Origin: Rhodomicrobium udaipurense JA643
GTDB taxonomy: Bacteria > Pseudomonadota > Alphaproteobacteria > Rhizobiales > Rhodomicrobiaceae
Assembly: GCF_000636015.1 (NCBI RefSeq)
Contig: NZ_JFZJ01000001.1
Span: 39,251 to 103,250, forward strand
DNA length: 64,000 nt
Reading direction: 5' to 3'
The notes below the pieces were generated by a model, which made no database searches, was not told the DNA's origin, and was given only the letters and a program-made list of their open reading frames with translations. The position numbers and the translations under genes are program-made. How positions within the stretch are numbered: the first letter of the stretch is position 1; each line of letters begins with the position of its first letter. This document shows positions 8,288 through 17,611 of the stretch, piece after piece.

Positions 8288-9055
8288 ATGCCGTGGTCGT
8301 CCGAGCAATATCTGAAATTCGAGGATCAGCGCACCCGCCCCGCGCGCGACCTGCTCAACGCCGTCCCTGCCGAGGTGATCGCGAGGGCCGCCGATCTCGG
8401 CTGCGGGCCGGGCAATTCCACCGAACTCATCGCCGGGCGCTTCCCGGAAGCCGACATCGTGGGCGTGGACAGTTCCTCCGATATGCTCGACGCGGCGAAG
8501 AAGCGCCTTCCCGGCGTGAAGTTCCGCTTCGGACGCATCGAGGAGTGGAGCGAGCCGGGGCCGTGGGATCTTATCTATGCCAACGCGTCGCTGCAATGGG
8601 TGGGCCAACACGAGCGGCTTCTGCCGCGTCTCGCCGAACGGCTCTCGGACGGTGGATCGCTCGCCGTGCAAATGCCGGACAACCTCGCCGAGCCGTCTCA
8701 CGCGAGCCTGCGGACCGTCGCGGCGACGCCCGCCTATGTCGCCAAGTTGGGCAAGGCGATCAAACTGCGCAGCCCTCTGCCGCGTGCCGAGTGGTATTAC
8801 AAGCTGCTCAAGCCGTATGCATCGCGTGTCGACATCTGGCGCACCACCTATCTGCACGTGATGCCGAGCCACGACGCCATCGTGGAATGGGTGAAGGGCA
8901 CCGGCGCACGGCCGTTCCTGAAGCCGCTCGACGAGGACGAGCAGACGGCCTTCCTCGCCGCCTATCGCGAAGAACTGGCGAAAGCCTATCCCGCGCTCGA
9001 CGATGGCACCGTGCTGCTGCCGTTCCCGCGCTTCTTCCTCGTCGCGACGCGGTGA
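8288..9055 (+). CDS. tam: Trans-aconitate 2-methyltransferase
   Basis: SAM-dependent methyltransferase of the Tam family, which methylates trans-aconitate, an inhibitor of aconitase. The start MPWSSEQYLKFEDQRTRPAR is typical of Tam. The SAM motif is ADLGCGPGNSTELI, and the acidic residue VGVDSSSDML and post-I motif WDLIYANASLQWV follow. At 255 aa it matches the family. The start at 8288 is chosen for its GGAGG; 8261 is a longer in-frame option. It lies downstream of rsmD and converges with the LOG gene. Confidence 0.9.
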   Translation: MPWSSEQYLKFEDQRTRPARDLLNAVPAEVIARAADLGCGPGNSTELIAGRFPEADIVGVDSSSDMLDAAKKRLPGVKFRFGRIEEWSEPGPWDLIYANASLQWVGQHERLLPRLAERLSDGGSLAVQMPDNLAEPSHASLRTVAATPAYVAKLGKAIKLRSPLPRAEWYYKLLKPYASRVDIWRTTYLHVMPSHDAIVEWVKGTGARPFLKPLDEDEQTAFLAAYREELAKAYPALDDGTVLLPFPRFFLVATR

Positions 9056-9065
9056 ACGCCCCGGC

Positions 9066-9647
9066 TCAATATTCGCTTTCCTCGATCCATTTGACGGCGG
9101 CAGGCGCGCGGTAGGCTTCAAGCGCCAGAAGCAGAGCGCCCGGTTCGTCCGCCACGATCAGCATGTCGCGATGGAGCGGGCGGAGGAAGCCCTGCGCCAC
9201 GACGTGGTCGAGAAAGCCGCTCAAGCCATCATAGAAGCCGTTCACGTTGAGGAGCGCGCAGGGCTTCTCGTGGTCGGAAAGCTGCGCCCACGTCCAAACC
9301 TCGAAGATCTCCTCAAGCGTGCCGATGCCGCCCGGCAGCGCGACAAAGCCATCCGATAGCTCGGCCATCAGCGCCTTTCGCTCGTGCATGGAGCCGACGA
9401 TGCGCAGGTCCGACAGGCCCGCGTGGCCGACCTCCTTGCGTATCAGCGCCTCGGGGATGACGCCCGTCACCGTGCCGCCCGCCTCCATGCAGGCGTCGGC
9501 GAGGATGCCCATCAGCCCCACGGCCGCGCCGCCATAGACGAGGCCGATGTCGGCTTCGGCGAGGGCGGCCCCAAGTTGCCGCGCGGCCTCGGCATAGGCT
9601 GGGTCCGCGCCCCGGCTCGATCCGCAGAAAACACAGAGCCTTTGCAT
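9066..9647 (-). CDS. LOG-family protein (TIGR00730; Rossman-fold nucleotide phosphoribohydrolase)
   Basis: A 193-aa Rossmann-like protein of the LOG/YvdD family, which hydrolyses cytokinin riboside 5-monophosphate or AMP-like nucleotides to base and ribose 5-phosphate. The motifs are VFCGSSRGADPAY near the N terminus, GGAAVGLMG, ERKALM, and the signature PGGIGTLEEIFEVWTWAQL with the catalytic Glu. ATG at 9647 gives the normal start MQRLCVFCGSSRG; the longer reading frame to 9794 adds an atypical basic stretch. The physiological substrate in bacteria of this group is uncertain. Confidence 0.88.
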   Translation of the reverse strand: MQRLCVFCGSSRGADPAYAEAARQLGAALAEADIGLVYGGAAVGLMGILADACMEAGGTVTGVIPEALIRKEVGHAGLSDLRIVGSMHERKALMAELSDGFVALPGGIGTLEEIFEVWTWAQLSDHEKPCALLNVNGFYDGLSGFLDHVVAQGFLRPLHRDMLIVADEPGALLLALEAYRAPAAVKWIEESEY

Positions 9648-9856
9648 TGATGTCTTCCCCCGCAGTGTGAGATCGCGCCTCGTGAGTGAAGGCGCGCCGC
9701 GAGGCTTTGCTCTAACCCCGCGTTCCTTTCGGGCTATGCCTACCCATTTTCCGGCGAGGATGGAAGACGGCTGAATGATCGCGCGGCCTGCCATCGCGTG
9801 GCGCCAATCGTCGGACGCCTATGTCGCTGCGAACGCCAAGCTTGCGAGCGGGCGCG

Positions 9857-9880
9857 AAAAAGGCCGGGCATTGCCCGGCC
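9857..9880 (-). terminator. Intrinsic terminator of rplS
   Basis: The perfect 8-bp stem GGCCGGGC/GCCCGGCC has a 3-nt loop. On the minus strand it is followed by TTTTT (9857-9861). It lies about 95 nt after the rplS stop. Confidence 0.85.
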
Positions 9881-9975
9881 ATAGCTGACCGCCGAAGCGG
9901 TCTATTGAGCGGTTCTGAATGCCGCTGCTGATTCTGGTGTTCGAGGCGACGAACCGAGTGTTCGCCGCGAAGCGC

Positions 9976-10629
9976 TTACGCCTCGGCCTTGTCCTCGGCG
10001 GGGACTTCGTCCGCCGTCGTCTCTGCGAGAAGCTTCAGCGCCTGACCCGGCCAATCTTCGCGTTCGAGGCGACCGCCAAGCTTCAGGTAATCGTCGACGA
10101 GGGCGATTTCCTCATCGGTGAAGTTTGCAAGCTGCTCGAACTTGATCACGTTGAGCTCGGCAAGGCGCTTTTCGTCAGCGGCCTGCAGGCCCTTGATGAG
10201 CTTGAGGTCGTCCGGGTTGCCCTTCGGACGCTTGAAGCCCTTGAATTCCGCCTTGAGCGCCTTGGCGCGGACGTCGGTGCGCTCCGGGATACGGGCGGCC
10301 TTGCCGCGCAGGCCGCGCAGGTAATACAGCTTCGCGCGACGAACCTTGCCGCGGCGGATAACCGTGATGCTGTCGATCAGCGGCGAGTACAGCGGGAACA
10401 CGCGCTCCACGCCTTCGCCATAGGAGATCTTGCGGACGGTGAAGCTTTCCTGGAAGCCGCCGCCAAAGCGCGCGATGCAGACGCCTTCATAGGCCTGAAC
10501 GCGTTCGCGCGCGCCTTCGACCACCTTCACGTTCACGCGCAGCGTGTCGCCAGGCTGGAACGTCGGGATGCGGCGCTTTGCCTCAAGCTGCGCCATCTGC
10601 TCTTTTTCAAGCGTTTGGATGATGTTCAT
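9976..10629 (-). CDS. rplS: 50S ribosomal protein L19 with C-terminal extension
   Basis: Residues 1-125 or so are classical L19 at the 30S/50S interface: [85 protein letters not shown]. The protein is 217 aa where 115-130 is usual. The extra 90 residues include [41 protein letters not shown] and [12 protein letters not shown], which resemble the helix-hairpin-helix-like tail often found on alphaproteobacterial L21. The usual rpsP-rimM-trmD neighbours are absent; the next gene diverges. Confidence 0.95.
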   Translation of the reverse strand: MNIIQTLEKEQMAQLEAKRRIPTFQPGDTLRVNVKVVEGARERVQAYEGVCIARFGGGFQESFTVRKISYGEGVERVFPLYSPLIDSITVIRRGKVRRAKLYYLRGLRGKAARIPERTDVRAKALKAEFKGFKRPKGNPDDLKLIKGLQAADEKRLAELNVIKFEQLANFTDEEIALVDDYLKLGGRLEREDWPGQALKLLAETTADEVPAEDKAEA

Positions 10630-10838
10630 CTCTGCGAAATCCTTCTACGGCGATCAAAGGCACCTTCTTGCCGCGCTAAAAAGCGCAAGCCGCCGCGCCA
10701 GTTGAGCTGGAATTTCGCTTGTGTAAGCGAAAAATTCCGGCTTGTCGATTGCAACGTTTCGGTGACGGGCCGATTTCCGCGCAAGATAGCTGGATTATGT
10801 TGGCGGAAATGCAACGTAGCCCCCACATCAGGAGTATG

Positions 10839-11444
10839 ATGCGACACCTTTATCTCCGCGCGCCCGCCGCCGTCTTTATTGCGCTTTTGGCGTTGAATTC
10901 CCCTGCCAGCGCAGGGGATCAGGCGAAGACGATCATCAATTCGCTCGACCCGAAGAGCATGACCGAGCTGTTCGAAGTCTCGCGTCGCCAACCCGACGCA
11001 GCGCTGACGAACATCACGCCGGTTTCGGCGAATACGTTCCGCTTTCTGTTCATATGGCCCGGCTCGAACCCGGTCATGACTTACGATCGCGTCGGGCGGA
11101 GCTTCGCCGAGCGATTCGTCGGGTTTGCGGATCAACTGAAGCTGCTGGTGAGGGGCTTCTGCCTGCCGACAAGCCACATGTTTTTCGGCACGGCATCCTA
11201 TGGCGGCGAAGAGGTGAACGTCGCCTATCGCGACATTCAAGTGCGGTTCCGCGCGGGATGGCAGCCTGATTGCGCGGGGCGGTATCTTTCCGTCGCGGAT
11301 GTGGATCGCCTGTTTGCGCCGCTGCCGATGACGGGCTTTGGCGCGGCGCTGCCATACCGTCCGCGCCCGGACAAGCCGACGGCCCCGCCGCAAAACGATC
11401 TGAAGCCCTTCCTCAATCCCGCGCAGCCCGCACCGATTCAATAA
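10839..11444 (+). CDS. Secreted hypothetical protein
   Basis: A 201-aa protein with a clear Sec signal peptide (MRHLYLRAPAAVFIALLALN, cleavage about SPASA-GD) and no later membrane segment, so probably periplasmic. A pair of Cys (GFCLPTSH and QPDCAGRY) may form a disulfide. The C terminus is proline-rich. I do not recognise the family. GGAG lies before two adjacent ATGs at 10836 and 10839; the second has the better spacing. It diverges from rplS. Confidence 0.75.
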   Translation: MRHLYLRAPAAVFIALLALNSPASAGDQAKTIINSLDPKSMTELFEVSRRQPDAALTNITPVSANTFRFLFIWPGSNPVMTYDRVGRSFAERFVGFADQLKLLVRGFCLPTSHMFFGTASYGGEEVNVAYRDIQVRFRAGWQPDCAGRYLSVADVDRLFAPLPMTGFGAALPYRPRPDKPTAPPQNDLKPFLNPAQPAPIQ

Positions 11445-11509
11445 GCGCCTAGGCGAATCGACCGATCCGCGCGCTTCAACGCACAGCGTCGACTTTAGCG
11501 AACCGCCGC

Positions 11510-12598
11510 CTACCGCGTGGTGGCGTCTTTCGCGAGCGATGTCTGCTCGGCGCTTTCGGCATCGCGGAACATCACGTCGACGCGCATGCCGGGAAGCAGC
11601 GGCCCGCCGGGGTCCATGTCGAGAACCACTTCGAGGATATCGACGTCGGTATGCTTGCGCGGACCGCGCGAGGTAAGCTCGGGGCTGCCGAGCGTCTTCG
11701 CCATGGTGGCGACGCGCGCGTCGAAGATGCGATCTGGAAACGCCTCGGACTTGACGACTGCGCGCTGACCGACAAACACCTTCCGCACGTCGCGCTCTTC
11801 AACCTCGGCGCGCGCCTGCATGTGCTCGCTGTCGCCGAGCAGGATGAGCGGCGCACCGGCGGCGGCCATCTCGCCAGCGCGGGCGTCGACCTTGAGCACG
11901 GTGGCATCGGCCGGCGCGCGGACGCGCAACCGTTCGAGATTCGCGGAGATGCCGGTCACTTCGGCGCGGGCAGCGGCGAGGGCCGCTTCCTCCCGCGTCA
12001 GCTTCGGAAGGTCTCGCTCTTCCACGCGGCGGAGCTTCTGTCGCTCCCGCTCGACCCGGTCGGCGGCGGTGGAAACGGCCGTGCGCGCCTTGGCGACGTC
12101 GGCTTCGCTCGCCTTGTAGAGCTTCCTGTTCGCGAGCGCGGCGTCGAGGTCCATGCGCGTTTCGAAGGCTTCACGCTCGGCATCGTAGACCGCGTCTTCG
12201 GCCTTGCGGCGGTCCAGCGCCGCACCCTTGACCTTGGCGTCGTCGCGGTCGGCGAGTTTCACCGCCACCTGCGCCTCGAACGCCGCGAGCCTGGCCGCGA
12301 GTTCTCCGTCATCGAGACGGAAAAGCAGGTCGCCTTTCTTCACGTGCTCGTCCGCGCCGACGAGGACATCCTTGATGGCGGCGGGCACGGGAGCGGCAAT
12401 GCGAAGCTCACGCCCTTTCGGTTCGACGCGGCCGGGCGCTGCTGCCGCCCATAGCGACGCTGCTGGTGCTGCGGGCTGCGGCTCGGACCAGGCGGGGCTG
12501 CCGCCCGGCTGGTAAACGCCGGTCGCGATGAGGATGGCGAGGCCGAGGCCTGCCGAGCCGAAGACGAGCGCCACTGACTTGGAACGAAAATTACGCAT
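11510..12598 (-). CDS. DevB-like ABC exporter membrane-fusion protein
   Basis: Periplasmic adaptor (HlyD/DevB type). One N-terminal membrane anchor covers residues about 8-28, and a first lipoyl half (GRVEPKGRELRIAAPVPAAI) follows. A coiled-coil hairpin rich in A/E/R/K spans about 95-215, and the second lipoyl half is VRAPADATVLKVDARAGEM. Beta-barrel segments end at PGMRVDVMF. Its start overlaps the ATPase stop by 8 nt (ATGCGTAA), so the three genes form an operon in order permease-ATPase-adaptor. DevBCA systems in cyanobacteria export glycolipids; the substrate here is unknown. Confidence 0.88.
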   Translation of the reverse strand: MRNFRSKSVALVFGSAGLGLAILIATGVYQPGGSPAWSEPQPAAPAASLWAAAAPGRVEPKGRELRIAAPVPAAIKDVLVGADEHVKKGDLLFRLDDGELAARLAAFEAQVAVKLADRDDAKVKGAALDRRKAEDAVYDAEREAFETRMDLDAALANRKLYKASEADVAKARTAVSTAADRVERERQKLRRVEERDLPKLTREEAALAAARAEVTGISANLERLRVRAPADATVLKVDARAGEMAAAGAPLILLGDSEHMQARAEVEERDVRKVFVGQRAVVKSEAFPDRIFDARVATMAKTLGSPELTSRGPRKHTDVDILEVVLDMDPGGPLLPGMRVDVMFRDAESAEQTSLAKDATTR

Positions 12599-13379
12599 GC
12601 GCTTGTCTCTTTCTCTCCTGATAGGGGGCGGGAGTGCCGTGAGCCGCCTGCGGTTGTCTCGGCCGCGCCGGGATGACGGTCGCGGCGTGCTTCTTGCGCT
12701 CTCCCGAGATGATGCCGTCTTCGATTTCGATCACCCGGTCGGCGAACGGAATGGTGCGCGGATCGTGGGTCACGGCGAGCACGGCGCGGCCGTTTTTGCG
12801 GGCGACGCAGCTCAGTAGCTCCATGATCGCGTGCCCGTTTTCGGTATCGAGGGCCGCGGTCGGCTCGTCCGCCAGGATGACCGGCGGCTCCGGCGCGATG
12901 GCGCGGGCGATGGCGACGCGCTGTTTCTCGCCGCCGGACAGCGTGCCGGGGTAAGCCTTGAGCCGATGGCCGAGTCCGACCTCGATCAGCGCTTCAGCCG
13001 CGCGCTCCTTGCACTCACGGGAGGAGAAGCCGCGCACGTCGAGGCCGAGCCGCACATTGTCGAGCGCGGAAAGCGTCGGAAAAAGGTTGTAGGACTGGAA
13101 GATGAAGCCGAGATGGCGGCGGCGCAGGTCGGCGAGGTCTTCGGCCGAGCGGTGGACGACCGATTCGCCGCCGAGCGTCAGCGTGCCCGATGTGGGCGTG
13201 AGCAAACAACCGAGGATCGACAGCAGCGTGGTCTTGCCGCTGCCGGACGGCCCCATCAACAGCGTGAATTCGCCCTCGTAGAGCGCGAGATCGACGCCTT
13301 TCAGCGCCTGCACCTTGCCTTCGCCTTGACCGAGTTCCTTCACGATCTGGCGGGCTTCGAGAATGGGAAACGCTCTCAT
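12591..13379 (-). CDS. DevA-like ABC exporter ATP-binding protein
   Basis: MacB/DevA-type ATPase of 262 aa. Walker A is GPSGSGKTT, the Q-loop IFQSYNLFP, the signature LSGGEKQR, Walker B VILADEPTAALD, and the H-loop His is in VTHDPRT. The start at 13379 forms an ATGA overlap with the permease stop, indicating translational coupling. A basic proline-rich tail of about 30 residues follows the nucleotide-binding fold. It works with the permease and adaptor on either side. Confidence 0.92.
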   Translation of the reverse strand: MRAFPILEARQIVKELGQGEGKVQALKGVDLALYEGEFTLLMGPSGSGKTTLLSILGCLLTPTSGTLTLGGESVVHRSAEDLADLRRRHLGFIFQSYNLFPTLSALDNVRLGLDVRGFSSRECKERAAEALIEVGLGHRLKAYPGTLSGGEKQRVAIARAIAPEPPVILADEPTAALDTENGHAIMELLSCVARKNGRAVLAVTHDPRTIPFADRVIEIEDGIISGERKKHAATVIPARPRQPQAAHGTPAPYQERKRQAHA

Positions 13380-14491
13380 CGTGCAAACACCATGGCGGGA
13401 TCGATCTTCGTCACCTTGAAAATGGAGGAAAGGGCTGACACCGCGCACATGACGACGGTGACGACGAGCAGCATCGCGGCGAGCTGCGGCGTCAGCATGA
13501 TCGGCATGGGCGTGTGGAGGCTCGCTTGCGCCACGGCGAACGATACGGCGATGCCGAGCGCGTAGCCGAGGAACGCGCTGACGGTCGCCTGCGTGAGAAT
13601 CACCTTGTGTATATAAAAAGAGGAGGAACCGAGCGCGCGCAGCGTGGCGAACTCAGCGAGGTGATCCTTGGTGCTGGAGTAAAGCGTCTGCGCGACGACA
13701 ACCGTGCCGATAATCAGGCCCAGCACCGCGCCGCCCAGCAGCGCCACGCCCGCGCCGGTGCCGAACAGCCAGTAGTCGAGGTTCGTCTGGCGGAACTCCG
13801 CCTTGGTGAAGATCGACGTGCCGGGAAGCTTCGTTTCGAGCGCTCGCTTGACGCCGGAAACCGCGACGCCCGGTTGCACCTTCGCAAGATAGAACGTCGC
13901 CTGATCGGATGGCACGGAGAGAAGCTCCCGCGCCTTCGCGAGCGACATGAAGATGTAGGGCGAGGTGGTGAACGAGCGGATGCCTTCCGTCAACGCATCG
14001 ACGCGCAGGCGCTGGCCGTTGATCTCGGCCACCGAGCCCACCCCGCTAATGCCAAGCGTGTCGGCATAGGTGCGGTCGACCGCGACGCCGTCGGGCGAGA
14101 GCGCGGACACGCTGCCTTCGGCTACGTTCCACGGCGGCAATGTGCCATCCGAGCCGACGACGACCACGCTTGTGGTGCTGGTGTCGTCCCTGGTCCACGG
14201 CGCGAAAGAAGCGACAACCGGCTCGACTGCGGTGACGCCGGGAACCGAGAGCGCTGCGAAGCGTTCGCGACCGTGAAGGATCGTCGCTTGCTCGAAGCTG
14301 TTCGAACCGTAGGCGGCGATCCAGATGTCACCGTTGGCGTGATCGATGGTGTCGACGATCATCTTGCGCGCGCCGAGATACAGCCCGAGCTGGACGGCGA
14401 GCAGGACGACCGCAAAGAGGATGCCGATGAGCGTCACGAGAAAGCGAGCTCGATCGTGAACGAGGTTGCGTATTGCGAGTTTGGTAACCAT
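13376..14491 (-). CDS. DevC-like ABC exporter permease
   Basis: A 371-aa permease of the FtsX/MacB fold. It has one N-terminal membrane segment (LVTLIGILFAVVLLAVQLGL), a periplasmic domain of about 200 residues, and three C-terminal segments including VALLGGAVLGLIIGTVVVAQ and LAAMLLVVTVVMCAVSALSS. The start MVTKLAIRNLVHDRARF is typical of DevC. The reading frame continues upstream to 14710 but those residues do not look like coding sequence. First gene of the exporter operon. Confidence 0.88.
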   Translation of the reverse strand: MVTKLAIRNLVHDRARFLVTLIGILFAVVLLAVQLGLYLGARKMIVDTIDHANGDIWIAAYGSNSFEQATILHGRERFAALSVPGVTAVEPVVASFAPWTRDDTSTTSVVVVGSDGTLPPWNVAEGSVSALSPDGVAVDRTYADTLGISGVGSVAEINGQRLRVDALTEGIRSFTTSPYIFMSLAKARELLSVPSDQATFYLAKVQPGVAVSGVKRALETKLPGTSIFTKAEFRQTNLDYWLFGTGAGVALLGGAVLGLIIGTVVVAQTLYSSTKDHLAEFATLRALGSSSFYIHKVILTQATVSAFLGYALGIAVSFAVAQASLHTPMPIMLTPQLAAMLLVVTVVMCAVSALSSIFKVTKIDPAMVFAR

Positions 14492-14669
14492 ATAAACGCG
14501 GGCGTATCCGTCCTTTGGCGCGGAATGGGCGGGTTCCCGAAAACAAATTCTTACACGCGCCGCGGTCGGCAAATGTGAACGCCCAACTTCTGATAGAAGA
14601 CCGGTTGAGCAAACAACTGTGGCAAGATGCGGGCGAAGTGTATCGGGCCTTCGCGGCAGCGTTGCGATC

Positions 14670-14698
14670 TTGACTTGGAACGCGTTGAACGTCATAAG
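14670..14698 (+). promoter_or_regulatory. Sigma-70-type promoter of dksA
   Basis: TTGACT and CATAAG are separated by 17 nt. A small hairpin (CCCGCC/GGCGGG, 14742-14759) follows in the 5-prime leader just before the ribosome binding region of dksA. Confidence 0.55.
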
Positions 14699-14781
14699 GG
14701 CTGCAATCATCGCGATTGTAAGTTTTAGGCGTCTTCAAGAACCCGCCGGACTTGGCGGGAGTTCGTGCGATAGGGGGCGAC

Positions 14782-15198
14782 ATGGGAGCAGTCGATCTGC
14801 CTCCGGACTACCGGCCATCTGAAGACGAACCTTTCATGAATGAGCGCCAGCGCGCTTATTTCCGGAAGAAACTTCTGGATTGGCGGGACGAGATTCTTCG
14901 CGAAAGCAGGGAAACGCTCGATTTTCTTCAGGATTCAACCCAACATCCCGACATTACCGACCGTGCGAGCCACGAATCCGACCGTGGGATAGAACTTCGC
15001 GCGCGCGACCGTCAGCGGAAACTCATCGCCAAGATCGATGCGGCAATCGTCCGGATCGATGACGGCTCCTATGGCTACTGCGAGGAAACGGGCGAACCTA
15101 TCGGCGTCAAGCGGCTGGACGCGCGTCCCGTGGCGACGCTGAGCCTCGAAGCGCAGGAGCGACACGAGCGCCGCGAACGCATCTATCGCGACGACTGA
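14782..15198 (+). CDS. dksA: RNA polymerase-binding transcription factor DksA
   Basis: A 138-aa DksA, which binds the RNA polymerase secondary channel with ppGpp to control rRNA and amino acid operons. The coiled coil includes YFRKKLLDWRDEILRESRET and the acidic tip is DITDRASHESDRG. The zinc-finger region reads YGYCEETGEPIGVKRLDARP and has only one of the four Cys of the E. coli protein, a pattern typical of alphaproteobacterial DksA. The start is MGAVDLPPDY at 14782, preceded by GGGGGCGAC; an in-frame start at 14752 is less likely. Confidence 0.93.
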   Translation: MGAVDLPPDYRPSEDEPFMNERQRAYFRKKLLDWRDEILRESRETLDFLQDSTQHPDITDRASHESDRGIELRARDRQRKLIAKIDAAIVRIDDGSYGYCEETGEPIGVKRLDARPVATLSLEAQERHERRERIYRDD

Positions 15199-15230
15199 GC
15201 GCGTCGAACTTTATTTTTTCAGACATGCTC

Positions 15231-15257
15231 CCGCCGCCCCTGAGGGCGGCGGTTTTT
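15231..15257 (+). terminator. Intrinsic terminator of dksA
   Basis: The perfect 9-bp stem CCGCCGCCC/GGGCGGCGG has loop CTGA and is followed directly by TTTTT. It sits between the convergent dksA and maeB ends. Confidence 0.92.
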
Positions 15258-15268
15258 ATTTGATGCGA

Positions 15269-17611
15269 TCAGCCCGTCACGTCGAAGGCGGCGAGCGCGG
15301 CCATGTTGACGAGGTCGTTATCCGAAGAGCCGAGCGATGCGATCTGCACCGGCTTCGACAGGCCGACCAGCATCGGGCCGATCACGATCCCGCCGCCAAG
15401 CTCCTGAAGCATCTTGGTTGCGATACTCGCCGCGTGGAAGGCGGGCATTATGAGCACGTTCGCCGTGTCCGACAGGCGGCAGAACGGATAAAGCGACATC
15501 GCGCGGCGGTTCAGCGCAACGTCTGCTGCCATCTCGCCGTCATACTCGAAGTCGACGCCGCGCTCGTCGAGCAGCTTCACCGCCCCGCGAAGTTGATCCG
15601 AGCGGTCGCTCTGCGGGTTGCCGAAGGTCGTGGCGGCTAGCATCGCGACGCGCGGCGTAAGCCCGAAGCGGCTTGCCACGCCCGCTGCTTCCACCGCGAT
15701 GTCGGCAAGCTCCTGGGAGTTGGGCATGTCGTGCACGGAGGTATCGGCGATGAGCACGACCTTGCCACGGGTCACGATGACCGAAACACCGATCACGCGG
15801 CGGCCCGGCATCGGATCGAGCACGCGGCGCACATCCTGAAGCGCGGTCGACCAGTTGCGCGTGACGCCCGTCACCATCGCGTCGGCGTGGCCCATCGCCA
15901 CCATGCAGGCGGCGAAGACGTTGCGCTCGTTGTGCACGAGGCGCAGGCAGTCGCGGTAGAGATAGCCCTTGCGCTGGAGCCGCTGATACAGGAATTCCGC
16001 GTATTGCTGGTTGTATTCCGACGTAGAGATATTGTGCTGCTCGAAGCTTTCGACGTTGTTCACGCCCGCCATGAAGAACGCCTGACGGATCTGTGCTTCG
16101 CGGCCGATGAGGATCGGCGTACCGAGCTTCTGGTTCGCGAATGAACTTGCGGCGCGGACAACCTGTTCTTCCTCGCCCTCGGCGAAGACGACGCGTTTCG
16201 GGCGCAGGCGAAGCGCCTCATGGATCGAGTTGATGAAGCCCGCCGCCGGATCGAGCCGGGCGGAAAGGCGCACCTTGTAGCCTTCCATGTCAACGATGGG
16301 ACGGCGCGCAACGCCGGAGTCCATGGCCGCTTTCGCCACGGCCAACGGGATCGCAGTGATGAGGCGCGGATCGAATGGCGCGGGGATGATATAGTCCGGG
16401 CCGTAGCGCAGGCGCCGCCCGTAGACCTTCGCCACCGCGTCCGGCACGTCGGCGCGCGCGAGTTCCGCGAGCGCATTGGCCGCCGCGATCTTCATCGGCT
16501 CGTTGATGGTGCTGGCCTGCACGTCGAGCGCGCCCCGGAAGATATACGGGAAGCCGAGCACATTATTGACCTGGTTCGGGTAATCGGAGCGGCCCGTCGC
16601 CACGATGGCGTCATCGCGCACTTCCGCCACGTCTTCCGGCGTGATTTCCGGGTCGGGGTTCGCCATCGCGAAGATGATGGGCTTGTCGGCCATCGTCGCG
16701 ACCATCTCTTTGGTCAGCGCGCCCGCTGCGGACAGGCCGAAGAACACGTCCGCGCCTTCGATCGCGTCGGCGAGCGTGCGCGCCTTCGTGTCGATCGCAT
16801 GGGCCGACTTCCACTGGTTCATGCCCTTCTCGCGGCCGCGATAGATCACCCCCGACGTGTCGCACAGCGTCGCATTTTCGTGGCGCACGCCCAGCGCCTT
16901 CATGAGTTCGAGGCAGGCGATGCCCGCCGAGCCCGCGCCGTTGACGACGAGTTTCACGTCGGCGATGTCGCGGCCCGTGAGATGGACGGCGTTGATGAGG
17001 CCAGCCGCCGCGATGATCGCGGTGCCATGCTGGTCGTCGTGGAAAACGGGGATGTCCATCAGCTCGCGCAGGCGCTGCTCGATGATGAAACAGTCCGGCG
17101 CCTTGATGTCTTCGAGATTGATGCCGCCGAAGGACGGGCCGAGATAGCGCACGGCGTTGATGAACGCGTCCACGTCTTGCGTATCGACTTCGAGGTCGAT
17201 GGCATCCACGTCGGCGAAGCGCTTGAAGAGCACCGCCTTGCCCTCCATCACGGGCTTCGAGGCGAGCGCGCCGAGATTGCCAAGGCCGAGGATCGCCGTT
17301 CCGTTCGAGATGACGGCGACGAGGTTGCCCTTCGCGGTGTAGTCGTAGGCGAGGCGCGGGTTTTCGGCGATGGCCTCCACAGGCACGGCCACGCCCGGCG
17401 AATAGGCGAGCGACAGGTCGCGCTGCGTCGCCATCGGCTTCGTCGGCACGATTTCGAGCTTGCCAGGCTTGCCTTCGGCGTGGAATTGAAGTGCTTCCTG
17501 CCGCGTGAATTTCGGCGGCGCGGCGACTGGCGTGGTGTGGCGGTTTTCGCCGGTTTGGCCTTCGGAAACGGCTTTCGGTCGCGTCGGCGACGTGTTTTTT
17601 GAAACGGACAT
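15269..17611 (-). CDS. maeB: NADP-dependent malic enzyme (MaeB type)
   Basis: A 780-aa MaeB converting malate to pyruvate and CO2 with reduction of NADP. The malic enzyme half fills residues about 25-430: TQRDLSLAYSPGVAVPVE, GNLGALASKPVMEGKAVLFK, FGGINLEDIKAPDCF, the metal site FHDDQHGTA and the NADP fold VVNGAGSAGIACLEL. The C-terminal half (about 440-780) is a phosphotransacetylase-like domain (VVFAEGEEEQVVRAA, DADAMVTG) that regulates the enzyme but is not known to be catalytic. The start at 17611 has AGAAG upstream; the frame to 17737 is longer than the family. Confidence 0.95.
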   Translation of the reverse strand: MSVSKNTSPTRPKAVSEGQTGENRHTTPVAAPPKFTRQEALQFHAEGKPGKLEIVPTKPMATQRDLSLAYSPGVAVPVEAIAENPRLAYDYTAKGNLVAVISNGTAILGLGNLGALASKPVMEGKAVLFKRFADVDAIDLEVDTQDVDAFINAVRYLGPSFGGINLEDIKAPDCFIIEQRLRELMDIPVFHDDQHGTAIIAAAGLINAVHLTGRDIADVKLVVNGAGSAGIACLELMKALGVRHENATLCDTSGVIYRGREKGMNQWKSAHAIDTKARTLADAIEGADVFFGLSAAGALTKEMVATMADKPIIFAMANPDPEITPEDVAEVRDDAIVATGRSDYPNQVNNVLGFPYIFRGALDVQASTINEPMKIAAANALAELARADVPDAVAKVYGRRLRYGPDYIIPAPFDPRLITAIPLAVAKAAMDSGVARRPIVDMEGYKVRLSARLDPAAGFINSIHEALRLRPKRVVFAEGEEEQVVRAASSFANQKLGTPILIGREAQIRQAFFMAGVNNVESFEQHNISTSEYNQQYAEFLYQRLQRKGYLYRDCLRLVHNERNVFAACMVAMGHADAMVTGVTRNWSTALQDVRRVLDPMPGRRVIGVSVIVTRGKVVLIADTSVHDMPNSQELADIAVEAAGVASRFGLTPRVAMLAATTFGNPQSDRSDQLRGAVKLLDERGVDFEYDGEMAADVALNRRAMSLYPFCRLSDTANVLIMPAFHAASIATKMLQELGGGIVIGPMLVGLSKPVQIASLGSSDNDLVNMAALAAFDVTG

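Noticed and set aside
13380..13448. Upstream extension of the DevA-like ATPase
   Set aside because: It lies inside the permease coding end, and the ATGA overlap at 13376-13379 marks a natural coupled start.
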